A DNA stretch of 64,000 bases. Source: Microbacterium nanhaiense (GTDB lineage Bacteria; Actinomycetota; Actinomycetes; Actinomycetales; Microbacteriaceae). Both the position numbers and the translations under genes were made by a program. Of the stretch, positions 44,218-52,899 are shown one piece after another. How positions within the stretch are numbered: the stretch's first letter is position 1; the number at the start of each line of letters is the position of its first letter. Below the pieces are notes generated by a model. It was not told where the DNA came from, did not search any database, and saw only the letters and a list, made by a program, of their open reading frames with translations. The stretch is taken from NCBI RefSeq assembly GCF_014646015.1, contig NZ_BMMQ01000009.1:62001-126000 (forward strand). The letters run 5' to 3'.

Positions 44218-45219
44218 CTACGCCGCCGTGACGAGGGACTCGTAGCGGACGGGGTGGGCGAGAGGCTCGCCCCGCGCGATGCGGTCGAGCTCGGAGATCT
44301 GCTGGTCGATCATGCGGTCGACCTCGGTGCCGACGGATCCGGCGATGTGCGGCGTGAGGAACGCATGGGGGTGGTCGTAGAGCGGGTGATCCGCGGGAAG
44401 CGCCCACGGCACCGTCACGTCGAGCAGCGCGTACAGGTCGCCGCGCAGCACGCGGGCCGTCAGCGCGTCCTGGTCGATCACGTCCCCGCGGGAGGTGTTG
44501 ATCAGGGCGGATCCGGCGGGCATCGCCTCGATGAGCTCCGCCGAAATCAGCCCGCGCGTCGACGGCAGCGACGGCGCGTGCACCGTGACGACGTCGCTCG
44601 TCGCGCAGAGATCCTCGAGCGTCATGGCGCGCGCGCCGAGAGCCGCGATGTCCTCCTCCGACAGGGTCGGGTCGTAGAGCACGACCTCGAGGTCGAACGG
44701 CCGCAGCAGCTCGACGACGCGGCGTCCGATCCGCGACGCGCCGACGACGCCGACGCGGCGGCCGTAGCTGCCGACGACACCGAGCTCCGCCTGGTCGATG
44801 AGCTCGCGCCGCTCCCGGTACTCCCGCGCGATCTGCACCACGCGCTTGTTCGCCATGAGGATCGAGGCGAGCGTGAACTCGGCGACCGGCACGGCGTTCG
44901 CGTCGACGGCAGAGCTGACCTCGATCCCGCGCTCCCAGACCTCCGGGGTGAACTGCTCCTTGACGGATCCGGCGATGTGCAGGATCCATTTCAGATTCGG
45001 CGCGGCCTCGAGCACGGCCGCGTCGATGCGCGGCGTGCGCCAGCCGGTCACGAGCACGTCGGCGGTGGCGAGCGCGGCGCGCGCCTCGTCGGTGTCGAAG
45101 GCGTCGACCGTCGCGAGAAGGTCGGCGTGCGACGCGAGTTCGCGGGCGAGATGCGCTTCGGACGCGGGCGTGAAGGCGCCGGATCCCACGGCGCTGATCA
45201 CGCGAGGCAGGGTGGACAT
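44218..45219 (-). CDS. D-isomer-specific 2-hydroxyacid dehydrogenase-like protein
   Basis: A 333-residue NAD-dependent dehydrogenase fold. The Rossmann motif GVVGASRIG near residue 157-165 has Ser for the second Gly of GxGxxG. It keeps the substrate Arg in NTSRGDVID and the His in TPHIAGS. The segment that normally carries the catalytic Glu (DVFEPEPLP type) reads DVTVPWALP, so the Glu appears replaced. It is the last gene of the DUF2264-ABC operon, 10 bp behind the DUF624 gene, and may process a uronate-derived product or have lost activity. Confidence 0.83.
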   Translation of the reverse strand: MSTLPRVISAVGSGAFTPASEAHLARELASHADLLATVDAFDTDEARAALATADVLVTGWRTPRIDAAVLEAAPNLKWILHIAGSVKEQFTPEVWERGIEVSSAVDANAVPVAEFTLASILMANKRVVQIAREYRERRELIDQAELGVVGSYGRRVGVVGASRIGRRVVELLRPFDLEVVLYDPTLSEEDIAALGARAMTLEDLCATSDVVTVHAPSLPSTRGLISAELIEAMPAGSALINTSRGDVIDQDALTARVLRGDLYALLDVTVPWALPADHPLYDHPHAFLTPHIAGSVGTEVDRMIDQQISELDRIARGEPLAHPVRYESLVTAA

Positions 45220-45228
45220 AAGTGGTCC

Positions 45229-45891
45229 TTACGGGGTGACGGGGCGCAGGGCGGGGCGCAGCGAGTACCGCGATCCCGCCCACACGACGTAAAGGCAGGC
45301 GGCGGAGGTGAGGCCGATGCCGAGCGCGGGAGCCTGGGTGATGACGGCCGCCTGCACGCCGATGACGGCGAAGGAGGCCAGCGTGAACGGCCAGCGACGC
45401 ACCGCGATGAGCAGCGAGACCCGCACGACATCGCGGAACCGCGCCCGCGGATCCTCGGTGATCGCGACGAAGCCGACGATCCCCGTGGCGACCGCGAGCA
45501 GGGCGACGGTCACGAGCAGCGGGGCGACGATCGCGCCCGGGCCCGTCGGCACGAGCACGAACACGTCGACCGCCGCGACGACGACGATCGCGACCACCAG
45601 CGAGGAGAGCGCGAGCGACGCCTTCCAGTGCCGGGCGAGCTGACGGAAGAACGTGCGGAACACCGAGGGCTCGCCGTCGGCGTGCTCGCGGAAGGTTCCG
45701 AACGCCGCCGCGATGCCCATGCCTGCGGGCACGGCGGCGAGCGCCAGCAGCGGCCACGAGAGCGACGGATCCGTCGTCACGAGCAGCACGAGGAAGGGCA
45801 GCGCGACGAGGGCCAGCGACACGTTGATGCCGAGCGCGAGGTGCACGACGCCAAAGAGCGTCGAGTACACGCTGTGCGGGATGCGCTTCAT
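45229..45891 (-). CDS. DUF624 (YesL-like) membrane protein
   Basis: A 220-residue integral membrane protein with five or six hydrophobic segments and the family's paired N-terminal helices (VYSTLFGVVHLALGINVSLAL). DUF624/YesL proteins accompany sugar ABC importers and polysaccharide-degrading genes, as in the yes rhamnogalacturonan cluster. Their exact job is unknown. The ATG at 45891 lies 2 bp after the upstream permease stop. This context supports a uronide/rhamnoside-type oligosaccharide import operon. Confidence 0.83.
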   Translation of the reverse strand: MKRIPHSVYSTLFGVVHLALGINVSLALVALPFLVLLVTTDPSLSWPLLALAAVPAGMGIAAAFGTFREHADGEPSVFRTFFRQLARHWKASLALSSLVVAIVVVAAVDVFVLVPTGPGAIVAPLLVTVALLAVATGIVGFVAITEDPRARFRDVVRVSLLIAVRRWPFTLASFAVIGVQAAVITQAPALGIGLTSAACLYVVWAGSRYSLRPALRPVTP

Positions 45892-45893
45892 CG

Positions 45894-46808
45894 TCAGCCC
45901 TTCATGCCGCTCGTGGCGATGCCCTCGACGAAGAAGCGCTGACCCAGCAGGAAGATCACGGCGATCGGCACGACCGAGATCACGAGGCCCGCGAAGAGCA
46001 CGCCGTAGTCGGTGTCGTAGAGGCTCGAGACGAAGTTCTTCAGACCCAGCTGCATCGTCCACAGCTCGGGGTCGCGCAGGTAGATCAGCGGACCCAGGTA
46101 GTCGTTCCACGTGTTGACGAAGGTCAGCAGCGACAGGCTCGCGATCGCGGGCACCGACAGCGGCAGCATGATGCGCCACCAGATGCCGTACTCCGACAGG
46201 CCGTCGAGGCGCGCCGCCTCGGACAGGTCCTCCGGCACCGTCTCGTAGAACTGCTTCATGAGGAACACGCCGAACGCGCCGAACGCCTGCAGCAGGATGA
46301 TCGACCAGAGCGTGTTGGCGACGCCCGCGTTCGACAGCAGGATGAACTGCGGGATCATGTACGACTGCCACGGCACCGCGATGGTCGCGACGTAGAGCAG
46401 GAAGAGGGCGTTGCGACCGGGGAAGGTGATCCGGGAGAAGCCGTAGGCGGCGAAGGATCCCGTGAGCACCTGCAGGGCGGTGACCGTCACCGACAGAATG
46501 AGGGTGTTGCGGATCCAGGTGAGGATGTCGCTGCGGGTCCAGATCTCGACGTAGTTCTCCCAGACGAAGATCTCGGGGATCCACCGCACCGGCACGGAGA
46601 ACACCGAGTTGGCGTCCTTGAGCGAGCTCATCACCATCCAGAAGAAGGGCGTGAGCATCGCCGCCGCGGCGACGATGAGGACCGCGTAGAGGATCGTGCG
46701 GCCGACCGCGCGACCGCCGGATCCGGCGGGGCGCGAGCGGCGCTCCGCCTCGACCGAGAGGCGGGGGCGCTTCGGCTCGGGTGTGACGAGGGCCATCGTT
46801 TCACTCAT
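45894..46808 (-). CDS. Sugar ABC importer permease (MalG-type)
   Basis: A 304-residue CUT1 permease with six helices and the cytoplasmic EAA loop EAARLDGLSEYGIWWRIMLPLSVPA that docks the ATPase. The N-terminus is a polar extension of about 35 residues. It overlaps the partner permease by 4 bp. No ATPase gene is in the operon, so a shared MsmK/MsiK-type ATPase encoded elsewhere is expected. Confidence 0.93.
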   Translation of the reverse strand: MSETMALVTPEPKRPRLSVEAERRSRPAGSGGRAVGRTILYAVLIVAAAAMLTPFFWMVMSSLKDANSVFSVPVRWIPEIFVWENYVEIWTRSDILTWIRNTLILSVTVTALQVLTGSFAAYGFSRITFPGRNALFLLYVATIAVPWQSYMIPQFILLSNAGVANTLWSIILLQAFGAFGVFLMKQFYETVPEDLSEAARLDGLSEYGIWWRIMLPLSVPAIASLSLLTFVNTWNDYLGPLIYLRDPELWTMQLGLKNFVSSLYDTDYGVLFAGLVISVVPIAVIFLLGQRFFVEGIATSGMKG

Positions 46809-47722
46809 CGTGCACTCTTCCTCTGGTTCCACAGGAACTGCACGATCGTCACGACGATGCACAGCAGGAACAGGACCACGGACGCCGCCGAGGCGTAGCC
46901 GAAGTTGTTCTCCTCGAATCCCTTGCGGTAGATGAACTGGCTGATCACCATGGTCGACTGGCCGGGGCCGCCGTTCGTGAGCACGAGGATCAGGTCGAAG
47001 ATCTTGAACGAGTTGATCGTCAGCATCACGGTGACGAAGAACATCGTGGGGCGCAGGCACGGAATGGTGACGTTCCAGAAGCGCTCGAAGACGTTCGCGC
47101 CGTCCATGCGGGCGGCCTCGTGCAGCTCGCGCGGCACCGTCTGCAGCGCCGCGAGGAACAGCACCATGTAGTAACCCATGTCGCGCCAGGTGCTGATGAT
47201 GACGACCGCGGGCATCGACCAGTTCGCCGAGGTGAGCCAGCCGGGCGGGTTGGAGATGCCGACGAAGCGCAGCATCTCGTTGATGGGGCCGTACTCGGGG
47301 CTGAACAGCAGGTTCCACACGAGCGCGATCGCCACGATCGACGTGATGTAGGGGAAGAAGGCGGCGGTGCGGAAGAACGCGACGCCGCGCAGCTTGTTGT
47401 TCAGCAGCAGCGCCAGCCCGAGCGAGACGATGATCGTCAGCGGGATGTGCAGCACCGAGTAATAGAGCGTGTTGACGAACGAGGTGCGGAAGCTGCCGTC
47501 GTTCACCAGTCGCACGAAGTTGTCGAGGCCGACGAACTGGCTCGTTCCGAAGATGTTCCAGTTCGTCAGCGACATGTAGAACAGCACGATCACGGGCACG
47601 AGCGTGAGCGTGGCAAAGCCGAGGAAGTTCGGCAGGATGAAGCTCCACCCGAGCAGGGTGTTGCGCATCCGCAGGCGGGATCGCCGGCGCCTGGCGCGCT
47701 GCGGCGTCGCGGTAGTGGTCAT
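46805..47722 (-). CDS. Sugar ABC importer permease (MalF-type)
   Basis: A 305-residue CUT1 permease. The basic N-terminus ([12 protein letters not shown]) precedes six helices, and the EAA loop is EAARMDGANVFERFWNVTIPCLRP. LTNGGPGQST is the usual periplasmic loop. It pairs with the following MalG-type subunit and the lipoprotein receptor upstream. A hairpin between receptor and permease probably lowers permease expression. Confidence 0.93.
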   Translation of the reverse strand: MTTTATPQRARRRRSRLRMRNTLLGWSFILPNFLGFATLTLVPVIVLFYMSLTNWNIFGTSQFVGLDNFVRLVNDGSFRTSFVNTLYYSVLHIPLTIIVSLGLALLLNNKLRGVAFFRTAAFFPYITSIVAIALVWNLLFSPEYGPINEMLRFVGISNPPGWLTSANWSMPAVVIISTWRDMGYYMVLFLAALQTVPRELHEAARMDGANVFERFWNVTIPCLRPTMFFVTVMLTINSFKIFDLILVLTNGGPGQSTMVISQFIYRKGFEENNFGYASAASVVLFLLCIVVTIVQFLWNQRKSAR

Positions 47723-47742
47723 GGTGCTCCTCGAGAGGGGGG

Positions 47743-47768
47743 CCCGGGCCCTCTTCCGAGGGCCCGGG
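47743..47768 (-). terminator. Intercistronic hairpin between binding protein and permeases
   Basis: Perfect 11-bp stem CCCGGGCCCTC / GAGGGCCCGGG with a TTCC loop, 8 bp past the binding-protein stop. Typical of a partial terminator or mRNA-protecting stem that raises receptor over permease levels. Confidence 0.75.
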
Positions 47769-47776
47769 AAAGGGTG

Positions 47777-49060
47777 TTAGCCGACCTCGGTCGCCACGCG
47801 GCCTTCGGCCTCGGCGATCGCGTCATCGACCGACATCGACTCGGAGAGGATCGCCGAGTGCATGTCGTTCAGGATGTTCTGCACCGCCGCCGTCTTGTTC
47901 GAGGCGGGGTTCTCGGGGCGCGTCTCGTGCGTCTGCACGGCGAAGGTCGACAGCTCGTCCTGCGGGGCGCCCTCGGCGCCGAAGTAGGCGTCGATGACGG
48001 GGTCGGTCAGCAGCGCGGGCGTGATGCCGATCTCGGCGAGCGCAGTCGCGGCCTCTTCGCTCGCGGCGAAGGCGAGGAAGTCCTTGGCGGCCTGGGCCTT
48101 GTCGTCGCTGATGTTCGCGTTGATGCCGAAGCCGGTCGGGTCGCCGAAGGTCACCGGGGTGTTCTCGGTGCCCGTCGTCGAGGCGTCGAGCTGCGGGATC
48201 GGTGCGATGCCCCACTCGAAGTCGTCGGCGTCGCCCGACGCCTGCTGCGAGATGAGCGTCGCGACGAACCAGGTGCCCATCGGCATCATCGCGGCCTTCT
48301 GCTTGCCGAACTCGCCCTGGTAGGTGAGCTGGTTCGCGGTGACGGTGTTGAACGACTCCTGCGCGCCGTCGCTCTGCAGCGCCAGGATGCGCTCGTAGAA
48401 CGGCTTCATGTAGTCGTACTCGCCGGCGAGGAGGTCGGCGTCGTTCTGCGCGTTGGCGAAGCCCTGCAGGGTCGACTGCCAGCTGTGCTGGTAGGTGCCC
48501 TTCGCGCCGTCGAGGTTCGCGGCGAGCTCCTCGGCCGCGGCGTCGTAGTCCTCCCACGTCCAGGATCCGTCGGGGGCGTCGACGCCCGCCTGCTCGAAGA
48601 GGTCCTTGTTGTAGAAGAGAACCCACGAGTCCTGGCGGTACGGGGTGGCGTAGGCCGTGCCGTCGACCTTGTACGAGTCGGCGCCGCCGATGCCCTCGGG
48701 GAGCTCGACGTCGGACACGTCGAGAAGCTGGCCGCCCTCCTGGAACGTCGTCAGGAACTTGACCTCCTTCTGCGTGATGATGTCGGGGCCCTTGCCGGCG
48801 GCGAGGTCGGTGGTGAGCAGGGTGTTGTACTCGGCGGGGTCGTAGTCCTTGACCTCGACGGTGATGTTCGGGTTCTTCTCGTGGAACGCGTCGGCGAGAA
48901 GCTGGAACTCGGGGGTCGTCGCGACGCTCCACGCCGAGAGGGTGAGGGTCATGGATCCGTCTTCGGCGACGCCGTCGCCCTCGGATCCGCCACCCGAGCA
49001 CCCGGCGAGGGCGAGGGCGCCGATCGTGAGACCGGCGGTGACGGTGATGATGCGCTTCAT
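47777..49060 (-). CDS. Sugar ABC importer solute-binding lipoprotein
   Basis: A 427-residue family-1 extracellular binding protein anchored by lipobox LAGC near residue 18-21. The mature protein shows the typical order: ITVEVKDYDPAEY, GKGPDIITQKEV, YATPYRQDSWVLFYNKDLFEQAG and AAKDFLAFAASEEAATALAE. The ligand is presumably an oligosaccharide released by the neighbouring heparinase-like or DUF2264 enzymes. It follows the DUF2264 gene by 40 bp. Confidence 0.93.
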   Translation of the reverse strand: MKRIITVTAGLTIGALALAGCSGGGSEGDGVAEDGSMTLTLSAWSVATTPEFQLLADAFHEKNPNITVEVKDYDPAEYNTLLTTDLAAGKGPDIITQKEVKFLTTFQEGGQLLDVSDVELPEGIGGADSYKVDGTAYATPYRQDSWVLFYNKDLFEQAGVDAPDGSWTWEDYDAAAEELAANLDGAKGTYQHSWQSTLQGFANAQNDADLLAGEYDYMKPFYERILALQSDGAQESFNTVTANQLTYQGEFGKQKAAMMPMGTWFVATLISQQASGDADDFEWGIAPIPQLDASTTGTENTPVTFGDPTGFGINANISDDKAQAAKDFLAFAASEEAATALAEIGITPALLTDPVIDAYFGAEGAPQDELSTFAVQTHETRPENPASNKTAAVQNILNDMHSAILSESMSVDDAIAEAEGRVATEVG

Positions 49061-49100
49061 GGTGCTGCTCCTTCGCTGCAGGGGATTGCTATTGGTGTCT

Positions 49101-50966
49101 CTAGGGGAGGGGAACGTGTGTGGTCCGGCCGTCGGGCCAGGTCACGACGGCGGTGTCGCCGTCGATCGCGAGCGCCGCGTCGGCCGGCGCGCCGCTCGTG
49201 AGCACGAGCTCGACGGCGAGCCAGCCGGCGCTGAGCGGTTCCTCGAGCACGGGCACGGCGGCGGCGGGGCCGAGGGGGCTCGCGTCGTCGCGCCGCTCGA
49301 TGCGGGCCTCCGCCGCGCGGCCGAGGGAGCGGATCCGGCTGCTCACGCCCGCGGACGCCACCGCGCCGGGCCCGCCCGCCTCGATCTCGGATCCGGCGAC
49401 GGCCCAGCCGCCCCAGCGGATCCGGAGATCGCCGTCGGCGTCGTCGACGCGCGCGAGGCGGATCTCGTGCGTGCCGCGCGAGATGGTCACGGCCGTCACG
49501 CGGCCGAGCACGCGGGCGGCGCCCGCGAGGCCGGATCCGTGCCGGATCTGCGTCTCGTCGAAGTCGATCGTGTGGGCGCGCCAGCTCGAGGATCCGACGA
49601 CCGCGTCGCCGATCACGCGGGTCTCGCGCAGCTCCATGGCGGCCCGGTGCGTGGCGAGGCCGGACGCGTCGACGAGCGCGATCGACTGCTCGAGCGGCTC
49701 CCGCCAACCCCGCTCGTCGAGCAGAGGGCTCGTGGCGGTCGAGTATCCGATGCGGGCGTAGAGCGGCGAGTCGGCGACGAGCGAACCCTCGTGGGCGTGA
49801 TCGGTGCCGTGGTTGGCGATCCGCACGATGCCGTCGCCCGCGCTCACGGCCCAGCCGGGCGCGGCGATGGCGCGCACGAAATCGCCGCGCTCGGCGGGTA
49901 GCGGCTCCGCGGGTGCGGCCCACACGGGGTGGTCGGCGGGGAGCGCCAGGCCGATGAGGCCCTTGGACGCCCAGTAGGGCGAGCCCGGGCCCGAGTAGGC
50001 CTGCGCGAGCTGGCGCCACTCGTCGTGCCAGCCCATCGTCAGCACGCCGTCGCGGATCGCGCCGCGCTCGTCGAAGTGGCGCACGATCTTCTCGGCGGCG
50101 TGACGCAGGGCCCCCGCCGAGACGGAGGGAACCTCGGCGAGCACGCCCGCCCAGAAGGGCGCCGCGGCGGCGAAGCGGTAGATCAGGCTGCGTCCCTCGA
50201 TGAGCGGCGAGCCGTCGGCGCCGACGAGGTGGATCGCGTCGATAAGGAAGCGGTCGAGGGCCGCGACGTCGCGCCGGTAGCGGTCGCTGGCGAGCTCGGC
50301 GGCACCGGTCATCCGCGCCCACAGCACCGGGTAGAGGTGCAGCGCCCAGCCGACGTAGTGGTCGTAGCTGCGTTCGTCGCCGTCGGACATCCAGCCGCCC
50401 TCGCGGCCGAAGCTGTCGTGCAGGGCGAGGTCGGCCTCGACGTCCTCGGGCGACCAGGGGCCGCCGACGGAGCGCAGGAAGGTCTGCACGACGAGGCGGA
50501 ACCAGAGCCAGTTCGTGCGGGGGTAGGTGTCGTCGCCGACGGCGGGGGAGAGGTACTCGATCACGCGCGCCTGCGTCGTCTCGTCGAGGCGGTCCCAGAT
50601 CCACGGGCGCGTCAGGTCGAGGATGAGCGCGAGCGACGCCGCCTCGACCTTGGCCTGCGCGTGCTCGTCGAGCCGCACCCAGCGGTCCGGTGCCGACGGA
50701 TCCACGCCCGTGCGGATCCCGTCGGAGAAGAACTCGATGAGGTGGTCCACGCCCTCGCCGCGCTCGCCCGCGATGCGGAAGCCGGCGAGGAGGAAGGTGC
50801 GGGCGAAGCCCTCGAGGCCATCGACGTCGCGGCCGTAGCCGCCCTCGGCGCCGGGCGGCGTGATGCGGCCACGGCCCGTGGATGCGTGCGCCATCGCGCC
50901 CTCGAGCAGGCGGTCGGCGAAGGCCGCCCAATCGGCGCGCGTCCAGCTGGCGGTGTCGGATGCCAC
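49101..50966 (-). CDS. DUF2264-family protein (possible GH154-like glucuronidase)
   Basis: A 621-residue cytoplasmic protein of the DUF2264 family. An (alpha/alpha)-barrel domain (about 15-340) carries the family hallmark stretches YPRTNWLWFRLVVQTFL, GWMSDGDERSYDHYVGWALHLYPVLWA and EGRSLIYRFA. A beta-rich C-terminal domain follows. Some DUF2264 proteins are classed with GH154 beta-glucuronidases, from memory. The GTG at 50966 follows AAGGAGA. It heads the minus-strand operon and is divergent from the heparinase-like gene, so a uronate-containing substrate is likely. Confidence 0.85.
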   Translation of the reverse strand: MASDTASWTRADWAAFADRLLEGAMAHASTGRGRITPPGAEGGYGRDVDGLEGFARTFLLAGFRIAGERGEGVDHLIEFFSDGIRTGVDPSAPDRWVRLDEHAQAKVEAASLALILDLTRPWIWDRLDETTQARVIEYLSPAVGDDTYPRTNWLWFRLVVQTFLRSVGGPWSPEDVEADLALHDSFGREGGWMSDGDERSYDHYVGWALHLYPVLWARMTGAAELASDRYRRDVAALDRFLIDAIHLVGADGSPLIEGRSLIYRFAAAAPFWAGVLAEVPSVSAGALRHAAEKIVRHFDERGAIRDGVLTMGWHDEWRQLAQAYSGPGSPYWASKGLIGLALPADHPVWAAPAEPLPAERGDFVRAIAAPGWAVSAGDGIVRIANHGTDHAHEGSLVADSPLYARIGYSTATSPLLDERGWREPLEQSIALVDASGLATHRAAMELRETRVIGDAVVGSSSWRAHTIDFDETQIRHGSGLAGAARVLGRVTAVTISRGTHEIRLARVDDADGDLRIRWGGWAVAGSEIEAGGPGAVASAGVSSRIRSLGRAAEARIERRDDASPLGPAAAVPVLEEPLSAGWLAVELVLTSGAPADAALAIDGDTAVVTWPDGRTTHVPLP

Positions 50967-51012
50967 GAGATTCTCCTTCGAATGCGGGGTGCCCACCGAG
51001 CGTAGCAATCAA

Positions 51013-51044
51013 ATTCGTTCGGCCAAACACTTTTCTGATTCGTT
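51013..51044. promoter_or_regulatory. Direct repeats ATTCGTT in the divergent DUF2264/heparinase promoter region
   Basis: ATTCGTT at 51013-51019 and 51038-51044 (25-bp spacing). The second lies between the likely -35 and -10 of the heparinase-like gene. Candidate sites for the DeoR/LacI hybrid encoded at 52896. Confidence 0.4.
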
Positions 51045-51053
51045 ATGAGCGTT

Positions 51054-51059
51054 TACGAT
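51054..51059 (+). promoter_or_regulatory. -10 box TACGAT of the heparinase-like gene
   Basis: TACGAT, 7 nt, then ATG at 51067, suggesting a leaderless transcript. Confidence 0.55.
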
Positions 51060-51066
51060 CACTTTT

Positions 51067-52899
51067 ATGATTCGTCCCCTCACCGGAGCACTCGCCTCTC
51101 TCGCCGGCGTCGACGACGACGCGCTGCCCGCCGAGCTCTCCGCGCGCCTCCGCGGCGGCCTGCCCGCCGGATCCCTTGCCGAGGCCGACCCCGTCACCGT
51201 CGCGGCCTTCCGCGAGCGCGCCGAGGCCGAGCTCGGCACCCCGTGGCCGCAGCCCCTCGCGCGCGACGCCGCGCGCTTCCACCTCGACGGCGATCGGATC
51301 GCCTGGGAGCACCCCGCGTTCGCGCGGCAGCACCGCCTGACGCGCGTCGCCGTGCTCGCCGCCGCCACCGGCGAGGGGCGCTGGATCGACGAGACCCTCA
51401 ACGGCGCGATCGCCCTGTGCGAGCAGTCGTCCTGGTGCTGGCCCGCGCACGACGACACGCTGCGACGGCACGGATCGGTGCTCGCGACCGTGACCGACCC
51501 GTACGTCGACCTCGGCGCCGGCGAGGCCGTCGGCCAGCTCGCCTGGCTCGACGCCATCGCGGGCGAGCTCGTGGAGGGACGCTACCCCGGCTTCCGCGCC
51601 CGGCTCGCCCACGAGGCGCGCACGCGGGTGCTGGATCCGTTCGTCGCCAGGCGCGACTGGCGCTGGATCGGCGAGCCGGGGCACGTCAACAACTGGAACC
51701 CGTGGATCCACGGCAACGTCATCGCCGCCGCGCTGCAGTTCCTCGACGGCGCCGAGCGCGCACGGGTGGTGTCGCTCGCGGTCGAGGGAATGGATCACTA
51801 CGTCGCCGCCCTCCCCGACGACGGCGCGATCGACGAGGGCTACGCGTACTGGTGGAACGGGGCGTGCCGCCTCGTCGAGGCGCTCGACCTCCTCGCCCAC
51901 GCCACGGGCCTCGACGCGGCCGGGCACCTCGCGTCGGTGCGCGAGACGCTCGCGTTCCCGCACCGCATGCACCTCGGCGGCGACTGGTTCATCAGCGTCT
52001 CCGACGCGCAGGCGCGGCAGACGGATCCGCAACCCTGGCACGCTCTGCACCGCGCCGCGACGCGCATCGGCGCGGCGGACGCGGCCGCGTTCGCGGCGCT
52101 GCACCGCGACCCGAAGCGCCCCGCCGTCGCCGAGGCGGACGGGCTCGGCCGCGTGGTGCGCGGCATCGCGGATCCGGCCTGGCTCGCCGCGGGGCCCGGC
52201 ACGGATCCGCTCCCCGCCCGAACCTGGCTGCCCTCGACGCAGATGCTCGTGGTGCGCGACCGGGCGCTGACCGTCGCCACGAAGGGCGGGCACAACGCCG
52301 AGAGCCACAACCACAACGACGTCGGCTCGTTCATCGTCGCCTCCGGCGGCGTGCCCGTGATCGTCGATGCGGGACGCCCCACCTACGACGCCCGCACCTT
52401 CAGCGACGCGCGCTACGAGCTCTGGATGATGCAGAGCGAATGGCACGGCGTGCCGTTCGTCGGCGGCCGCGGCCAGCGGCCCGGCGGCGCCTACGCCGCG
52501 CGCGACGTGCGCGTCGACGGGCGCTCGATCTCGATGGACCTCGCAGGCGCTTACGACGCGCCGGGGCTCGCGTCATGGATCCGGACCGTCTCGCACGACG
52601 GCGACGTCACGATCACCGATTCCTGGGAGCTCGCGGGCGGCGAGGCGGAGGTGCGGCTCCTGCTCGCCGGATCCGTGGAGCTCGGCGAGGGGTCCTGCAC
52701 CGTCGCCCCGATCGACGGCGCCCCGCCCGTCGTGATCGAATGGGACGGCGCGGCCCCCGCGCGGCTCGTCGAACAGCCGCTCGAGGATCCGATGCTGACC
52801 CACTCGTGGGGCGCGCGGCTGACCCGCCTCGATATCGACGTGACGGGCCGGTCGGCCCTCACCGTGCGCGTTGCCGCCCTGCCGAAGGACCGATCATGA
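51067..52899 (+). CDS. Heparinase II/III-like polysaccharide lyase
   Basis: A 610-residue protein with no signal peptide. An N-terminal (alpha/alpha) toroid (about 1-340, with WEHPAFARQHRLTRVAVLAAATGEG and NNWNPWIHGNVIAAALQF) precedes a heparinase II/III beta-sandwich starting near 380, with the hallmark HNAESHNHNDVGSFIVASGG that contributes catalytic or metal His. The family cleaves uronate-containing glycans by beta-elimination. A cytoplasmic enzyme would act on imported oligosaccharides. It overlaps the regulator gene by 4 bp and is divergent from the DUF2264-ABC operon. Confidence 0.9.
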   Translation: MIRPLTGALASLAGVDDDALPAELSARLRGGLPAGSLAEADPVTVAAFRERAEAELGTPWPQPLARDAARFHLDGDRIAWEHPAFARQHRLTRVAVLAAATGEGRWIDETLNGAIALCEQSSWCWPAHDDTLRRHGSVLATVTDPYVDLGAGEAVGQLAWLDAIAGELVEGRYPGFRARLAHEARTRVLDPFVARRDWRWIGEPGHVNNWNPWIHGNVIAAALQFLDGAERARVVSLAVEGMDHYVAALPDDGAIDEGYAYWWNGACRLVEALDLLAHATGLDAAGHLASVRETLAFPHRMHLGGDWFISVSDAQARQTDPQPWHALHRAATRIGAADAAAFAALHRDPKRPAVAEADGLGRVVRGIADPAWLAAGPGTDPLPARTWLPSTQMLVVRDRALTVATKGGHNAESHNHNDVGSFIVASGGVPVIVDAGRPTYDARTFSDARYELWMMQSEWHGVPFVGGRGQRPGGAYAARDVRVDGRSISMDLAGAYDAPGLASWIRTVSHDGDVTITDSWELAGGEAEVRLLLAGSVELGEGSCTVAPIDGAPPVVIEWDGAAPARLVEQPLEDPMLTHSWGARLTRLDIDVTGRSALTVRVAALPKDRS

